From NCBI RefSeq assembly GCF_001618425.1, contig NZ_BDCU01000071.1:1-53957 (forward strand): DNA of 53,957 nucleotides, in the 5' to 3' direction. Made by a program: the position numbers and the translations under genes. Source of the DNA: Nocardia fusca NBRC 14340 (lineage in GTDB: Bacteria > Actinomycetota > Actinomycetes > Mycobacteriales > Mycobacteriaceae). The notes beneath the pieces are model-generated. The model was not told where the DNA came from. It did no database searches and was given only the letters and a program-made list of their open reading frames with translations. Numbering within the stretch: position 1 is the first letter of the stretch; each line of letters opens with the position of its first letter. Below are positions 33,801 through 44,700 of this stretch, in pieces.

Positions 33801-35750
33801 CGTCACACCGAAGGATTCGAGCAACCGGGACAGCGCGACTTCGAACGCGAACAATGCCGGCTGCGTGAATTCCGTCCGGTCCAGCACATTCCCGGGGCCG
33901 GCGAACATCACCTCACGTAACGACCGCCCGAGCAAGGGGTCGAACTGGGCACACACCTCGTCCAATGCCGCCGCGAACACCGGGAAGGCACCGTACAGGC
34001 CGGCGCCCATACCGACCCGCTGCGAACCCTGGCCGGTGAACAGGAACGCCGTCTTGGCAGAATCGGCACGGGCCTCGATCACACCGGGAGAACCGGCCGC
34101 CAGATCGGCCAGACCGGACAGAAGCTCGGCGCGGTCCCGTCCCACGACCGCGCCGCGCCGGTCCAACAGTGCCCGCGAGGTCACCAGCGAGTGCGCGATA
34201 TCCCACACATTCGCGTCGGGATCGCCGACCATCCACTGCCGCAGTCGATCCGCCTGTGCGCGCAGAGCCGCTTCCGACTTGGCCGACAGCACCAGCGGAA
34301 TGGCCTCCGCTGCGCTGGGTCCTGCGATCACGACCTGCTCGGACTCCGCGTCGACCGGGTCGGCCGGTGCTTCCTCGACAATGACGTGCGCGTTGGTGCC
34401 GCTGGCACCGAACGACGAGACGCCGGCCCGCCGGATCCGGTCCCCCGCGGGCCACGGCTCGTTGTCCTGGAGCAGGCGCACCGTGCCCGCCGACCAATCC
34501 ACATGAGGTGTGGGCGCATCCACATGCAACGTCTTCGGCAACAACCCGTGGCGCAGAGCCTGAACCATCTTGATCACGCCACCGACACCCGCCGCGGCCG
34601 ACGTGTGACCGATGTTCGACTTGAGCGAACCCAGCCACAACGGTGTCCCGCCGTCCCGCGCGCCGTAGGCACCGATCAGTGCCCGGGCCTCGATCGGATC
34701 CCCCAGCATCGTGCCGGTACCGTGCGCCTCCACCGCGTCGATATCGGCCGGGGTCAACCCGGCGTTCGCCAATGCCTGCGCGATCACCTGCTCCTGTGAC
34801 GGACCGTTCGGCGCGGTCAGCCCATTGCTCGCGCCGTCCTGGTTCACCGCGCTGCCCCGGATCACCGCCAGCACGGGGTGGCCGAGCCGTTGCGCGTCGG
34901 ACAACCGTTCCAGCACCAGCACCCCGAGGCCTTCGGAAAAACCGGTCCCATCCGCAGCTGCCGCAAACGCCTTACACCGGCCGTCGACGCTCATGGCGCG
35001 CTGGCGGGCAAAAGCAATCGGCAGCGACGGATCGGACATGATGGTCACCCCGCCTGCCAAGGCGAGCTCCGTATCGCCGTGACGCAAGGCCTGACAAGCC
35101 AGATGCAGCGCCACCAACGACGACGAACACGCCGTATCGATCGTTATCGCCGGGCCTTTGAATCCGAAGGTATAGGCGATGCGACCGGACAACACACTGT
35201 CCGAACCACCGAGATAGTGGTGACCTTCCGCTTCGGCGCTCATACCGGGCGAACCGATACGGGGACCGTAGTACTGGTGAATCGCTCCCGCGAAGACACC
35301 GGTCTTGCTGTCGTGCAGTGACGCCGGGTCGATACCCGCGTCCTCCAAAGCCTCCCAGGAGGCCTCCAGCATCAGTCGCTGTTGCGGATCCATCGCGGTC
35401 GCCTCTCGCGGACCGATCCCGAAGAAGGCCGCGTCGAAGTCCCTGATGGAGTCCAGAAATCCGCCGTGTCGCGTGTAGACCGTGCCGGGCACGCCCGGGT
35501 CGGGGTTGTACAGCCGAGCCAGATCCCACCCCCGGTCTGCCGGGTAGTCCCCCATGGCGTCGACACCGCCGGCAACCGTCCGCCACAGCTCGGCGGGGGT
35601 TCGCACGCCACCGGGATACCGGCAGGCCATACCGACGATGGCGATACGCTCGGCCGACCCATCGGTGAGCTCGCGCAATTGCTGCTTGGTCTCGTACAGC
35701 TCTTGCGCGGTCTTCTTCAGATACCGGCGTAGCACGTCGTTGTCGACCAT
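24888..35750 (-). CDS. modular type I polyketide synthase, extension modules 3 and 4
   Basis: A 3620-aa protein with two KS-AT-DH-KR-ACP modules. N-terminal coiled docking segment MVDNDVLRRYLKKTAQELYE (1-35). Module 3: KS (Cys about 208, DTACSSSL), AT (Ser about 658, GHSIGE with HAFH, malonyl type), DH (His about 963, HxxxGxxxxP), KR (Tyr about 1566, VDD motif), ACP (Ser about 1738, GFDSL). Module 4: KS (Cys about 1966; the His motif reads DGHGTGT, not EAHGTGT), AT (Ser about 2416, malonyl type), DH (His about 2720), KR (Tyr about 3317, LDD), ACP (Ser about 3491). Each module adds C2 and leaves an alkene. A helical tail of about 90 residues ends VEEEFGPA; there is no thioesterase. ATG 35750 has AGGAG upstream and lies 23 nt after the other PKS gene. 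Confidence 0.95.
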   Translation of the reverse strand: MVDNDVLRRYLKKTAQELYETKQQLRELTDGSAERIAIVGMACRYPGGVRTPAELWRTVAGGVDAMGDYPADRGWDLARLYNPDPGVPGTVYTRHGGFLDSIRDFDAAFFGIGPREATAMDPQQRLMLEASWEALEDAGIDPASLHDSKTGVFAGAIHQYYGPRIGSPGMSAEAEGHHYLGGSDSVLSGRIAYTFGFKGPAITIDTACSSSLVALHLACQALRHGDTELALAGGVTIMSDPSLPIAFARQRAMSVDGRCKAFAAAADGTGFSEGLGVLVLERLSDAQRLGHPVLAVIRGSAVNQDGASNGLTAPNGPSQEQVIAQALANAGLTPADIDAVEAHGTGTMLGDPIEARALIGAYGARDGGTPLWLGSLKSNIGHTSAAAGVGGVIKMVQALRHGLLPKTLHVDAPTPHVDWSAGTVRLLQDNEPWPAGDRIRRAGVSSFGASGTNAHVIVEEAPADPVDAESEQVVIAGPSAAEAIPLVLSAKSEAALRAQADRLRQWMVGDPDANVWDIAHSLVTSRALLDRRGAVVGRDRAELLSGLADLAAGSPGVIEARADSAKTAFLFTGQGSQRVGMGAGLYGAFPVFAAALDEVCAQFDPLLGRSLREVMFAGPGNVLDRTEFTQPALFAFEVALSRLLESFGVTPDLLIGHSIGELAAAYVVGVWSLSDACALVAARGRLMGALPAGGAMLAVAVAESAAAQIAARFDGRVSIAAVNGPSATVLSGDTDAIEEIERGLRAEGVRTNRLRVGHAFHSARMDPISAEFRAVAEGIAYRSPRLPIVSNVSGAVTGDAVTDPEYWVRQIRGCVRFAPGVDTLVAAGVRRFVEVGPDAVLAAMTRSCVAGTPDIESASTVVAAARRSTGEVAQFVTLLAQAHVAGVRVDWTPVFSGRRARRVPLPLYAFQHRRFWVDQQTVDTQRNAMDHPILTGVVGLAGTDEWLFTGRFSVRTHPWIADHMSHGAVVLPSATLIELLLVAGRRIGCAAVAELTLLAPVSPAFDDEVEMQVLVQAPDDLGLRRFEIHVRTSADRAWTHSATGALAGRAGGDSGLLTRLQDEQWPPSDAEPLDVSGLVERMSTDTGLQYGPAFIGVRSAWRRGDAVYSEVALNTEAAARSEQFDVHPALLDIVLHAGVSWLICRELEPDPDIGWLLFRWGNARFHRSADGNWPAELTELRVMAVPNGVHTISVAAVDRDGNPIVSVDAMAARPYRLDEIGSTVSRDTAGLYEVRWQPSAPTALDRPIPEPAVPAADPESRIDVSFAPVADVVAAGRVPDVVVWRATERADNSHDDPEAVRTRVHATLAVLKSWLAEPKLSEARLVVVTTGGAGLPGEVPNLAAAGVWGLVRSAQSENPQRFVLIDEDPAEVLDAEGIIAAVYTGEPQVAVRDRVIRVPRLVRAEPARDTGESPSFQDATALITGGTGGLGALFARHLVLEHGVRRLVLTSRQGSAAPGAAELVAELARAGGRAEIAACDVTDRDAVRRLLDTIDPAGDLIIVHAAGVVDDGTIASLSDAQVDRVLAPKVAGAWHLDRSTRDRNVVAFVGFSSVAGLLGTAGQGNYAAANMALDALVRQRRAAGLPGTAVAWGPWHQGAGMTGGLDRVALARFARWGLGRLADAEGVRLFDEAVLRSDAASTAMRFDANAVRRTADIDTIPAVLRGAPRQPRSTGVADSSASRSASGLLGGRLAGVPAARHGAIVLDLVREQAAATLGFDSVDDIGPEQRFDEIGFDSLGAVEFRNRLGKATGLSLPSTLVFDHPTPAAVAAVVHSRIEPNTHSAPEQAQRRVRVDEPIAIVGMACRFPGGVTSPDELWELVAAGVDATGAFPSDRGWDLRRLFDPDPDKPGTVYTRRGGFLDDAAEFDPGFFRIGPREASAMDPQQRMLLEVSWEALENAGIDPVSLRGSDTGVYAGASSSDYDRRVTGELEGYRLTGNTNSVISGRVAYTFGLEGPAVTVDTACSSSLVTLHLACQALRQGESSLALAGGVTVYGSPYLHIDFARQRGLAPDGRCKSFSADADGVAFAEGIGVLVLERVSDAQRLGHDILALVRGTAVNQDGASNGLTAPNGPAQERVIAAALANAGLAPSDVDAVDGHGTGTTLGDPIEAQALLNTYGQNRSGAPLRIGSVKSNIGHTVAAAGVAGVIKMVQAMRHETLPKTLHADAPSPHVDWSAGEVQLLTEAQPWPRAGRIRRAGVSSFSLGGTNAHAVLEEAPPRRVPVSSAAAADRTGTAVPVPWVISASSESGVRAQADRLREWVLAHPELDMWDIAHSLVTSRAHLDRRAAVVGRAREELLTGLAAVAAGSPGTIEATAGSGKAAFLFTGQGAQRSGMGAGLYAAFGVFAAAFDEVCGRIDPLLDCSLKEVVFEQRHAALLDRTEFTQPALFAFEVALFRLLESFGVLPDVLIGHSIGELAAAYVAGVWSLPDACALVVARGRLMGALPGGGAMLAVAASEDRVTTVLAEFSGQVSLAAVNGPSAMVVSGEQSAIDTIADKLAVEGVRTNRLRVGHAFHSGLMEPMLDEFRTIAEGLTYREPSLPIVSNISAALVDTGMTDPGYWVEQVRACVRFAPGIDTAVDVGVRRFIEIGPDAVLSAMTRQCLAGTPEVESRSTVVTTARRSTDEPTRFVSALAQAHVAGIRVDWVTLYAGRAISRVPLPTYAFQHQRYWLEPAAQAAPNASGHPVVTEIVRIAGKDEWMLMGRLSRRAHPWLADHRSYGVMVVPSTSMLEALLATGPRFGSCGVDELTLEAPILAPEDGDIELQVLVDEPDETGRRHFRFHHRAAGADEWVRNASGVLAGTRPATEPLMERLRAEPWPPRAADPIDPERIHAQIEVAAGLEYGPAFRGTERAWQRGDTVFAEIIPAADSAGFVLHPGLFDAIGHAGLARLMWPERGHDPDRGMLVFRWGGARFHDVARPAAVRAIITSKGADSIAIAAMDYNGNPVVSVDEVVVRPYDVARLRDSRPTGDIGAYELRWRQVDTVFAGPVSEGIAALGPISVAGVRERYPDLGALATTVAAIPEAVVWSVVDAAAARNDDITAVTHAVARSTLHMLRGWLDQDVLARTRLVVVTHNAAGLPGETPDLAGAAVWGLVRSAQTEYPGRIVLLDWQSSPDTPPLPSDTVRTVLATDEPQLAVRGDTVLVPELVRRQASAATRPSFGSGTVLITGGTGALGGQLARHLVTEHDVRHLLLVSRSGAAAEGAAELAAELTERGAEVRIAAGDLADRRALRALLDSIEPEKPLTAVVHAAGTLDDATIRTLTDDQLARVLEPKVDAAWNLHEETRGADLSAFVLFSSIAGVFGSAGQANYAAANSFLDALAARRRAEGLPAVALDWGLWERPGAGSGGMADAVNEAGVARLARLGMRPLTRAGGLRLFDTAAGFGSGPTGVSALVAVRLDMNSLRREVHAGAVPALLRGLVARSERNAASGTRSRGFDLDRIPEAEREQAVADLVLEHAAAVLGYASARDIRPDKGFDDMGFDSLGGVELRNRLSEATGLRLPSTLVFDYPAVTELARYLHDRLASAGTAQTPAADRSAPGAAPGDLARLEELVDRVLAVAGDDETTVAALLGIGDRLRAQLGERGQTDEYDDLAAHSSSELLALVEEEFGPA

Positions 35751-35773
35751 GATGGAACTCCTGCTCTGAGCGT

Positions 35774-38700
35774 TCAGCCGAGACGATCGATGAAGTCGAG
35801 AAGCTGATCGTCGTCCGCGGTTTCGAGGCCGGTGTGGTTCTCCACGACTTCGCCGGCGGCCTTTCTCTCGAGTTCGCGCCACAGCGCGAGAACCTTCTCC
35901 GCGATATCCGAACGCTGCTCGGGTGTCAGATCCGACTCCGCACACTCGCGGGTCAGCGACCCGATCTCGGCCGTTATCCGCGCCGCGGGATCTTCGTCGG
36001 GAGCGATCTCTCGCCGCAGGTACGCAGCGAGAGCTTTCGGCGTCGGATAGTCGAACATCGCTGTCGCGGGCAACTGCACACCGACAGCGGATTTCAGTCG
36101 GTTGCGGAACTCCATGACGCCGATCGAATCGAATCCGATATCGGTGAACGGCCGATCCGCGCGGACCGCGCCGGCCACCGCATGTCCGAGCACAGCCGCG
36201 GCCTGCACCCGGATCACGTCCAGAATCATGCCTTCCTGCACGTCGACCGATCGGCCGGCCAATTGCCCTGCGAGGCCGGAGGCCTGACCCTTCTCCGCGG
36301 CGACTCGCCGACGCACCGGCCCGGTCAGGCCGCGCATTATCGCGCGCAGACCGGAGCCCTGCGCCTCGGCCAGGGTCGCCCAGTCGATCCGTGCAGCCAC
36401 GAACGTCGGGTCACCGGCCGCCAGTGCCGCGTCGAACAGCGCCGTTCCGTCGGCGTCGCTCAGCGCGAGGATGCCCTCCCGCCGCAACCTGGCGAGGTCG
36501 GTCGCACCCAGGGTCCCCGTCATGCCGGTGCTCTGCTCCCATAGTCCCCAGGCCACCGAGGTCGCGGGCAGGCCGTGCACGTGTCGATGCTGGGCCAGCG
36601 CGTCGAGGAACACATTCCCGGCCGCGTAGTTCGCCTGCCCGGGGGTACCGATCACGCCCGTCAGCGAGGAGTAGAGCACGAACAGCGACAGATCCAGGTC
36701 CTTGGTCGCTTCGTGCAGATTCCACGCCGCGTCCACCTTCGGCCGCAGGACGTCCGTGATCTGCTCCGCGGTCATCGCGGTGAACACACCGTCGGCGAGC
36801 ACCCCCGCCGTGTGGACGACGCCGGTCAGCGGGTGATCCGGCGGGATCACCGCCAGCATCGCGTCCAGGGCCGCCCGGTCGGCGGCATCACAGGCGACGA
36901 TGTCGACGTGCGCACCGAGCGCGGTGAGTTCGGCCCGCAATTCGGCCGCCCCGGGCGCGTCCGGGCCGCGGCGACTCGCCAGAACCAGCCGCCGCAGGCC
37001 GTACTCGGTGATCAGATGCCGCGCGGCCAGCGCGCCCAGAACCCCGGTGCCGCCGGTGATCAGGACGGTGCCGTCGGGCCGCACCGGTGTGGGCACGGTG
37101 AGCACATTCTTGCCGATATGCCGGGCCTGGCCGAGATGCCGGAACACCTCCGGTGCCTGCCGCAGGTCCCAGGCGGTGGTCGGGGAAGGTGCCAGCGATC
37201 CGGTATCGAACAGGGCGACCAGCGTCGTCAGGATCTCGTGCAGCCGATCCGGGTCCACGTCCAGCAGCACGAAACTCCGGTAATCCACGCCGGGATGTGC
37301 CGCGGCGACCTCGGCCGGATCCCGGCGGTCGAGCACCCCCATCTCGATGAACCGGCCGCCGCGCGGCAGCAATCGCAGCGAGGCGTCCACGAACTCCCCG
37401 GCCAACGAGTCCAGCACTATATCCACACCGCGACCGGCGGTTGCCTCGCGGAACTTCCGCTCGAACTCCAGCGTGCGCGAGTCACCGATATCGGAGTCGT
37501 CGAACCCCATCTCGCGCAGCGTGCCCCACTTGGGGGTGCCGGCGGTGACCAGCAACCGCAAACCCAGATGTCGTGCGAGCTGGACGGCTGCCATCCCGAC
37601 ACCACCGGTAGCCGCGTGCAGCAGCAGGGTCTGGCCCGGTTGTGCGCCGCCGAGGTCGACCAGCCCGTAGTAGGCGGTCGCGTACACCACCGGCACCGCG
37701 GCGGCCTGCGTGAACGACCAGCCGCGCGGCATTCTCGCGAGCAACCTGCGGTCGGCGACGGCCACCGAGTCGACACCCCAGCAGAACCCGAAAACGCGGT
37801 CGCCCGGAGCGAATTCGGTGACGTCGGGGGCGACCTCCAGCACGATTCCGGCCGCTTCCCCGCCGATTCGAGCATTCGGAAAGGGATAGGTACCGAGCGC
37901 GACGAGCACATCACGGAAGTTGAGACCGACGGCCCGCACAGCCACCCGGACCTGTCCGGCCCGCAGTGGTTCCGCCGCGCGCGGGTCCTCGGCCAGCCCG
38001 AAATTGTCCTCGGCGAGTGTGCCCTTCCCCATATCGCGGAATGTCCAGGCCGCACCCTGCCGAAGCGCGGCGGCGCCGGGCAGGCCCGCACCGGCCCGCC
38101 GCAACCGCGGTACGTAGGCCGTGCCCCGCCGCATCGCCAGCTCCGGCTCATCGTCCAGTGTCAGAGCCAGTGCCACGCAGCGGCGGTAGTCGGTCCACTC
38201 ATCGACATCGACGAGGTGTATCCGGTCCGGGTTCTCACTCTGCGCGGTGCGTAGCAAACCCCATACCGCGGCCGTGGCCAGGTCTGCGGGTTCAACGGAG
38301 TGCACCGCCATCGCCCGCCGGGTCACGACCACGACACGCTTGTCCGCCGCCAGCAGTCGCTGTACCCGCGCGGCCGACGCGGTCACCGAATCTCGCACCA
38401 CTGCCGGGAGATCACCATCATCGGGCGCTTCGTCCAGGCGTAACACGGTAGCCACCACCTCCGCGACGGTGACGGTTTCTCCCTCGTCCGCGGATGTCCA
38501 GGACGCGTCCGCGGGATTCTCGCTCGCGGGTGTGGCCGGCACGAGCCACTCGACGGTGTAGCCGATGCCGTCGGCGCGGCCGTGCGCCGCGGCGAGGGCG
38601 TGGATCGGCATCGGCCGCAGGGTCAATGCCCGTATCTCGGCCACCGGGAGGCCCGCCGGGTCGGCGAGCGTGAGTTCGATCCGGTCGGCACCGGTTACGA

Positions 38701-41700
38701 CCGCGCGCACCCGTAGTGCTGTTGCGCCGGTCGCGTGCAGGGTCACGCCTTCCCATGAGAACGGGACCGCGACCGCGCCTTCCGGTACGGCCGGAGCCAG
38801 CCCGCCGAGCAGGATCGCGTGCAGCGCGGCATCCAGCAGCGCTGGATGTATGCCGAACTCCGCGACCTCCGACCGGGCGGCTTCCGGCAGTACGACCTCC
38901 GCGAACACCTCGTCGGCGCGCCGCCACAGCGCAGTCAGTCCGCGGAAGAGCGGTCCGTACTCGTAGCCCTGGCCGGCCAGTTCCTCATACCCGTCCGCGA
39001 CCGATATCGCCGCCGCGCCCGCCGGCGGCCAGTCGGCCGGCACGTCGGTGACCGGCGTCATCGCCGAGTCGCCGGTCACCGACCCGACCGCGTGCCGCAC
39101 CCACGCTTCCGCGTCATCGTGGCTCGGCCGGGAATACACCGACACTGTCCGCGCGCCCGTCTCCTCCGGGCCGGCCGCGACTACCCGCAGGTCGACCGAT
39201 CCGGCGGTCGAGATCGGCAGCGGCGCCTCGAGCGCCAACTCCGAGACCCGCGGACACCCCAGCATGGTCCCCGATTGCAGAGCCAGCTCCAGCATGGCAG
39301 CACCCGGCAGCAATGCCGTTCCGGCTATCGCGTGGTCGGCCGCCCAGGGCTGATCGGCCGCCGATAGCCGGCCGGTGAACACCACGTCCCGCGAATCGGG
39401 CAACTGCACCATCGCGCCGAGCAGCGCGTGCCCGGTCTCCGCCAGACCGGACCGCCGCCCGACCGGTCGCAACCAATAGCGCTGCCGCTGGAACGCATAG
39501 GTCGGCAGGTCCACCCGAGCGGCCGCTGGAGCCAACGCCCGGTCCGCCACGTCGATGCCGGCACAGTAGGCACCCGACAGCGCGGTGACGAACTGTTCCG
39601 CCCCGCCGTGGTCGCGCTTCAGCGTGCCCAGGACCGCTACCGTACCGGCGAGATCGAGCGCCGCGGCGGTCAGCTCGATCCCCATGGTGAGCACCGGGTG
39701 CGGGCTCACCTCGATGAAAGCATTCACGCCCGCACGCTGGAGCGCTTCGATCGACTCCGCGAACCGCACCTGCTCGCGGAGGCCGCGATACCAGTACCCG
39801 GCATCCAACGTCGCCGTGTCGGCGTACTCGGCGGACACGGTCGAGAAGAACGGCACCGAACCCGATACCGGTGCGACGGAGGCCAGTTCCGTCAGCACTC
39901 GCGCCCGGATCGACTCCACGGCCGCGGAGTGCGAGGCGTAGTCCACCGGAATCCGCTTCGCCCACACCCCCTCGGCCGCACACCCGTCCAGGAACTCGGT
40001 GACCGCCGACGCCTCTCCCGACACCACGAGCTGTCCCGGCCCGTTCACCGCCGCGACGGACAGCCGCGCCCCGAACCGCGCCAACCGCTCCTCGACCGCC
40101 TCGGCCGAAGCGTTCACCGAAACCATTCCGCCGGCGCCCGCCAATTCCTCGGCGACGATCAGAGATCGACGGGCCACCACCCGTGCACCATCGGCCAGTG
40201 AGAGTCCGCCCGCGACCACAGCCGCCGCGATCTCGCCCTGCGAGTGTCCCACCACAACGGCAGGTTCCACCCCGCTCGCCCGCCACGCCCGCGCCAGTGA
40301 AACCATCACCGCGAACAACGCCGGCTGGACCACATCCACCCGCTCCAGTGACGCCGCGCCCGGGTCACCACGGAGCACCGCCGTCAGAGACCAGTCCACA
40401 AACGGCGCCAACGCCGATTCGCATTCCGCGATCGCCTCGGCGAAAATGCCACCTGCGGCCAATAACTCGGCGGCCATACCCGACCACTGGCTCCCCTGGC
40501 CGGGGAACACGAACGCCACGCGGCGTCCCGCCACCGAACGCCGCCCCGACACGACATACTCCGAACCGGAGACAGGCTGCTCCACAGACTCCGCCAGCCC
40601 GGCCAAACCGGCCAACAGACCGGCCCGCTCCCGGCCCACCACCGCAGCACGCCACTCCAACCGCGAACGATGGCGCAGCAACGTGGACGCCACCTCCGCG
40701 GCCTTCGCTTCCGGATGCGTATCCAGCCAGTTCTCGAGCCGAACCGCCTGCCCCCGCAACCCGTCCGGACTATCCGCCGAGAGCGTCCAGGCCAGCACGG
40801 CCCCGCCCCGATCATCCGCATCCCCGGCGACCAGCGTGGACCCGGTCGTCGTCGAGGGGGTCGCGGGTGGGGCCTCCTCCAGGATCACGTGCGCATTCGT
40901 GCCGCTGATACCGAATGACGACACACCCGCCCGCCGGACCCTGTCGCGAGCAGGCCAGGGCTCCGCCTCGGTCAATACCCGCACCGACCCTGCCGACCAA
41001 TCCACGTGCGGCGACAACTCGTCCGCGTGCAACGTCTTCGGCAGTACCTCGTGCCGGAGTGCCTGCACCATCTTGATCACGCCGCCGACTCCGGCCGCCG
41101 CCTGCGAATGCCCGATATTCGACTTCAGCGACCCGATCCGCAGCGGCGCCGCCCGGTCCTGCCCATAAGTGACCAGTAACGCCTGCGCCTCGATCGGATC
41201 ACCCAGCGCCGTGCCGGTGCCGTGCGCCTCCACCGCGTCCACATCCGCCGGCCGCAGCCCGGCGTCCGCCAATGCCGCCGCGATCACCCGCTCCTGCGAC
41301 GGACCGTTCGGCGCCGTCAAACCATTGCTCGCACCGTCCTGATTCACCGCCGTCCCGCGCACCACCGCCAAGACATCGTGACCCAGCCGGCGTGCATCCG
41401 ACAGCCGCTCCACCACCAGTACAGCCGCACCCTCGGCCCAGGCCACGCCATCAGCGGACGCCGAGAACGACTTGCACCGACCGTCCCGGGCGAGCCCGCG
41501 TTGGCGGGAGAAGTCCACGAACACGGTCGGCGTCGCCATCACCGTCGCACCACCGACCAACGCCAGCGAACTCTCCCCCTGACGCAACGCCCGGCAGGCG
41601 ACGTGCAGGGCGACCAGCGACGACGAACACGCGGTGTCCATTGTCAGCGCCGGGCCCTCCAGGCCCAGTGCGTACGCCACCCGGCCCGATACGACACTTC

Positions 41701-44700
41701 CCAGCGCCCCGGTCAGGGCGTACCCCTCGACTTCGGGCCCGCTCCGGCGTGTCACCGTCTCGTAGTCCTGATACATCACACCCGTGTAGACACCGGTGTC
41801 ACTGCCCCGCAGCGCGGCCGGATCGATGCCGGCGTGCTCCAACGCCTCCCAGGACACTTCGAGCAGCAACCGCTGCTGCGGATCCATAGCCGCGGCCTCG
41901 CGCGGGCCGATCCCGAAGAATTCGGCATCGAAATCGGCGGCGCGAGTGAGGAATCCACCCTCACGGACATAGGAGGTCCCCGAGTGCGCGGGATCCGGAT
42001 CGAACAACCCCGCCAGGTCCCAACCACGGTCGGCCGGGAACTCGCTGATCGCGTCGGTTCCCGTAGCAACCAGATCCCACAGCGCCTCCGGTGAGGCCAC
42101 TCCGCCGGGATACCGGCAGGCCATACCCACGATCGCGATGGGTTCATCGGTCCGTGTGCGGCGCACGACCTTCCCGGCCTCCTCCGCCGGCGCCGGCGCG
42201 AGTTTCGCCAGCACCAGTTTCGCCACCGCCGCCGGTGTCGGATGGTCGAACACCAGTGTCGAGGGCAGCGGCACACCGGTCGCCTTGCTCAACCGGTTCC
42301 GCAACTCCACCCCGCCCAGCGAATCGAAACCCATATCGCTGAAGGGCTTCTCCACCTCGACCAGATCGCGTCCGGAATGACCCAGCACGGCGGCCACCTG
42401 CTCACGCACCACCTCGAGCACCACGGAGTCGCGGTGGGCCTCCGGTGTCCCGGCCAGCCGGGCACCCAGCGAGCTCACCGCCGCCACCCGCTTCGCGGGC
42501 GTGGAGCGCGGCGCGAATCCACGCAGTACAGCGGGAAGCGCGTCGATCGCCGGTGCACGACGCAGTGCGTCCGCGTCGAACCGAATCGCGGCCGGGCGCG
42601 CATCCGGCCCGGCGACGGCCGCATCGAACAGGCGTACACCCTCCGCAGTGCCGAGTTGGCCCAGACCCAACCGCTCCCACCGGGCGAGGGCCACTCGGTC
42701 CAGGTCGCCGGTCATGCCGCTGCCCTGATTCCACGGCCCCCACGCGACCGAGGTGGCCGGCAACCCCGCCGCCCGCCGTCGTTGCGCCAGCGCATCCAGG
42801 GCGCTGTTCGCTGCGGCGTAATTCGCTTGCCCGGCCGATCCGATCACCCCGGCGATCGACGAGAACAGGACGAATGCCGACAAGTCGTGGTGCCGGGTCA
42901 ACTCGTCCAGATGCCACGCCCCGTCGACCTTCGGCGCGAATACTCGATCCACCTGCGCACCGGTCAGGGTCTCGACAGTGCCGTCGTCGAGTACGCCCGC
43001 CGCGTGCACGACAGCGCTCGAGCCGCCGCGGGCTTCGATGGTGTCCACCAGGTTTCGCACCGCGGCACGGTCGGCGATATCGCAGGCCACGACCTGGACG
43101 TCGGCGCCGGCCTGGGTCAACTCGGCGACCAGCTCAGCAGCCCCGGGCGCCCGGAGCCCGCGCCGGGAGGTCAGCACCAGACTGCGGACATCGTGTTCGA
43201 CAACCAGGTGCCGGGCGAACAGAGCACCCAAGCCACCCGTACCGCCGGTGATCAACACGGACTTGTTCCCGAAGGACGGCATACCGGGGTCCCCGGACGC
43301 GGATGCGCGCACCAGCCGGGGCACCAGCAGTTCGCGGCCGCGTACCGCGACCTGCGGTTCGTCCGATCCCAGCACCATCGCGACGCGCTCGGCGTCCAGC
43401 GGATCTGCGCGCTCCTCGTCGACCAGAACGAAACGACCGGGACTCTCGGACTGCGCGCTGCGGACCAGCCCGATTACCGCGGCCGCAGCCGGGTCAGGGG
43501 TCTCGCCGGGCAGCCCCGCACCGCCCGATGTGATCAGCGCCAGTCGAGTATCGGCACTGTGCGCACCGGCAAGCCACGATTTCAGCATCGCCAATGCGGC
43601 GTGCACAGCTTCCCGCACACCTTCCGGACCGTCCGCGTCCGGCTCGGCCGCCCGCCACACCACGACATCCGGGGTATCTTCGGCTGCCACGACATCGGCG
43701 ATCGAGGCGAAGCTCAGGTCGATCCCGGCCACCGTGGTGCCCGCGAGCGTGGCGACAGTCGGGACGGACCCGTCGCCCACGCCACCCATGGCCCGCTCCC
43801 ACCGCACCTGGAACAGCTGTGCCGCGTCGACCGGCGATCCGGCTGCCGCACCGAGCGAACCGATGGCGACGGGACGCAGGGTCACGCCGGCGACCTCGAC
43901 TACCGGCTCACCCTGAGGATCACTGATTCTCAGGGTGATTCGCTGGTCATGCCCCTCGCCCGGTGCCGGTGTCAACCGCACCCGGACCGACGCGGACCCG
44001 ACCGCGTGCAGGTCGACGTTCTCCCACGAATAAGGCACCAGGATCTCCCCTGGCCCGGGCGGCTCGGTCATACCGCCGAGCAGGATCGCGTGCAGTGCCG
44101 CGTCGAGCAATGCCGGGTGCACTCCGAACTGCACCGCCGACGATTCCCGCTGAACGGCCGGACTGAGCTCCGCGAAGATCTCCTCGCCACGCCGCCACAG
44201 TGCTGTCAGCCTGCGGAAAGTGGGCCCGTAGTCGTAGCCGCGCTCGCCCAATTCTCGGTAGCCACTGCCTATATCGACCGGCTCCGCGCCCGAAGGCGGC
44301 CACTCGCCCGTCGACTCGTATCGCCCCGGAGACGCCGGTGACGGTACGGCCAGGGCTCCCGTCGCATGGCGAATCCACTTCCCGTGTTCCGCCGCAGCCT
44401 CGCGCTGCCGACGCGAATACACCGACACCGCTCGGGATCCCGCCGCGTCGGGCTCGTCCACCATGACACGCAGTTCGACGGCTCCCTCCGCCGGGAGGAT
44501 CAAGGGCGCGATCACCACCAGCTCGGCCAGTCGGGGACAGTCGACCATCGCCCCGGCTCGCAGCGCCATCTCCACGAACGCCGTACCCGGTACCAGTACC
44601 GCGCCACCGATGACGTGATCGGCCAGCCACCGGTGGCTCGACAGCGACAGCAGGCCGGTCGCCACCACCCCCTCGGATTCCGGCAGCCACACCGCGGCAC

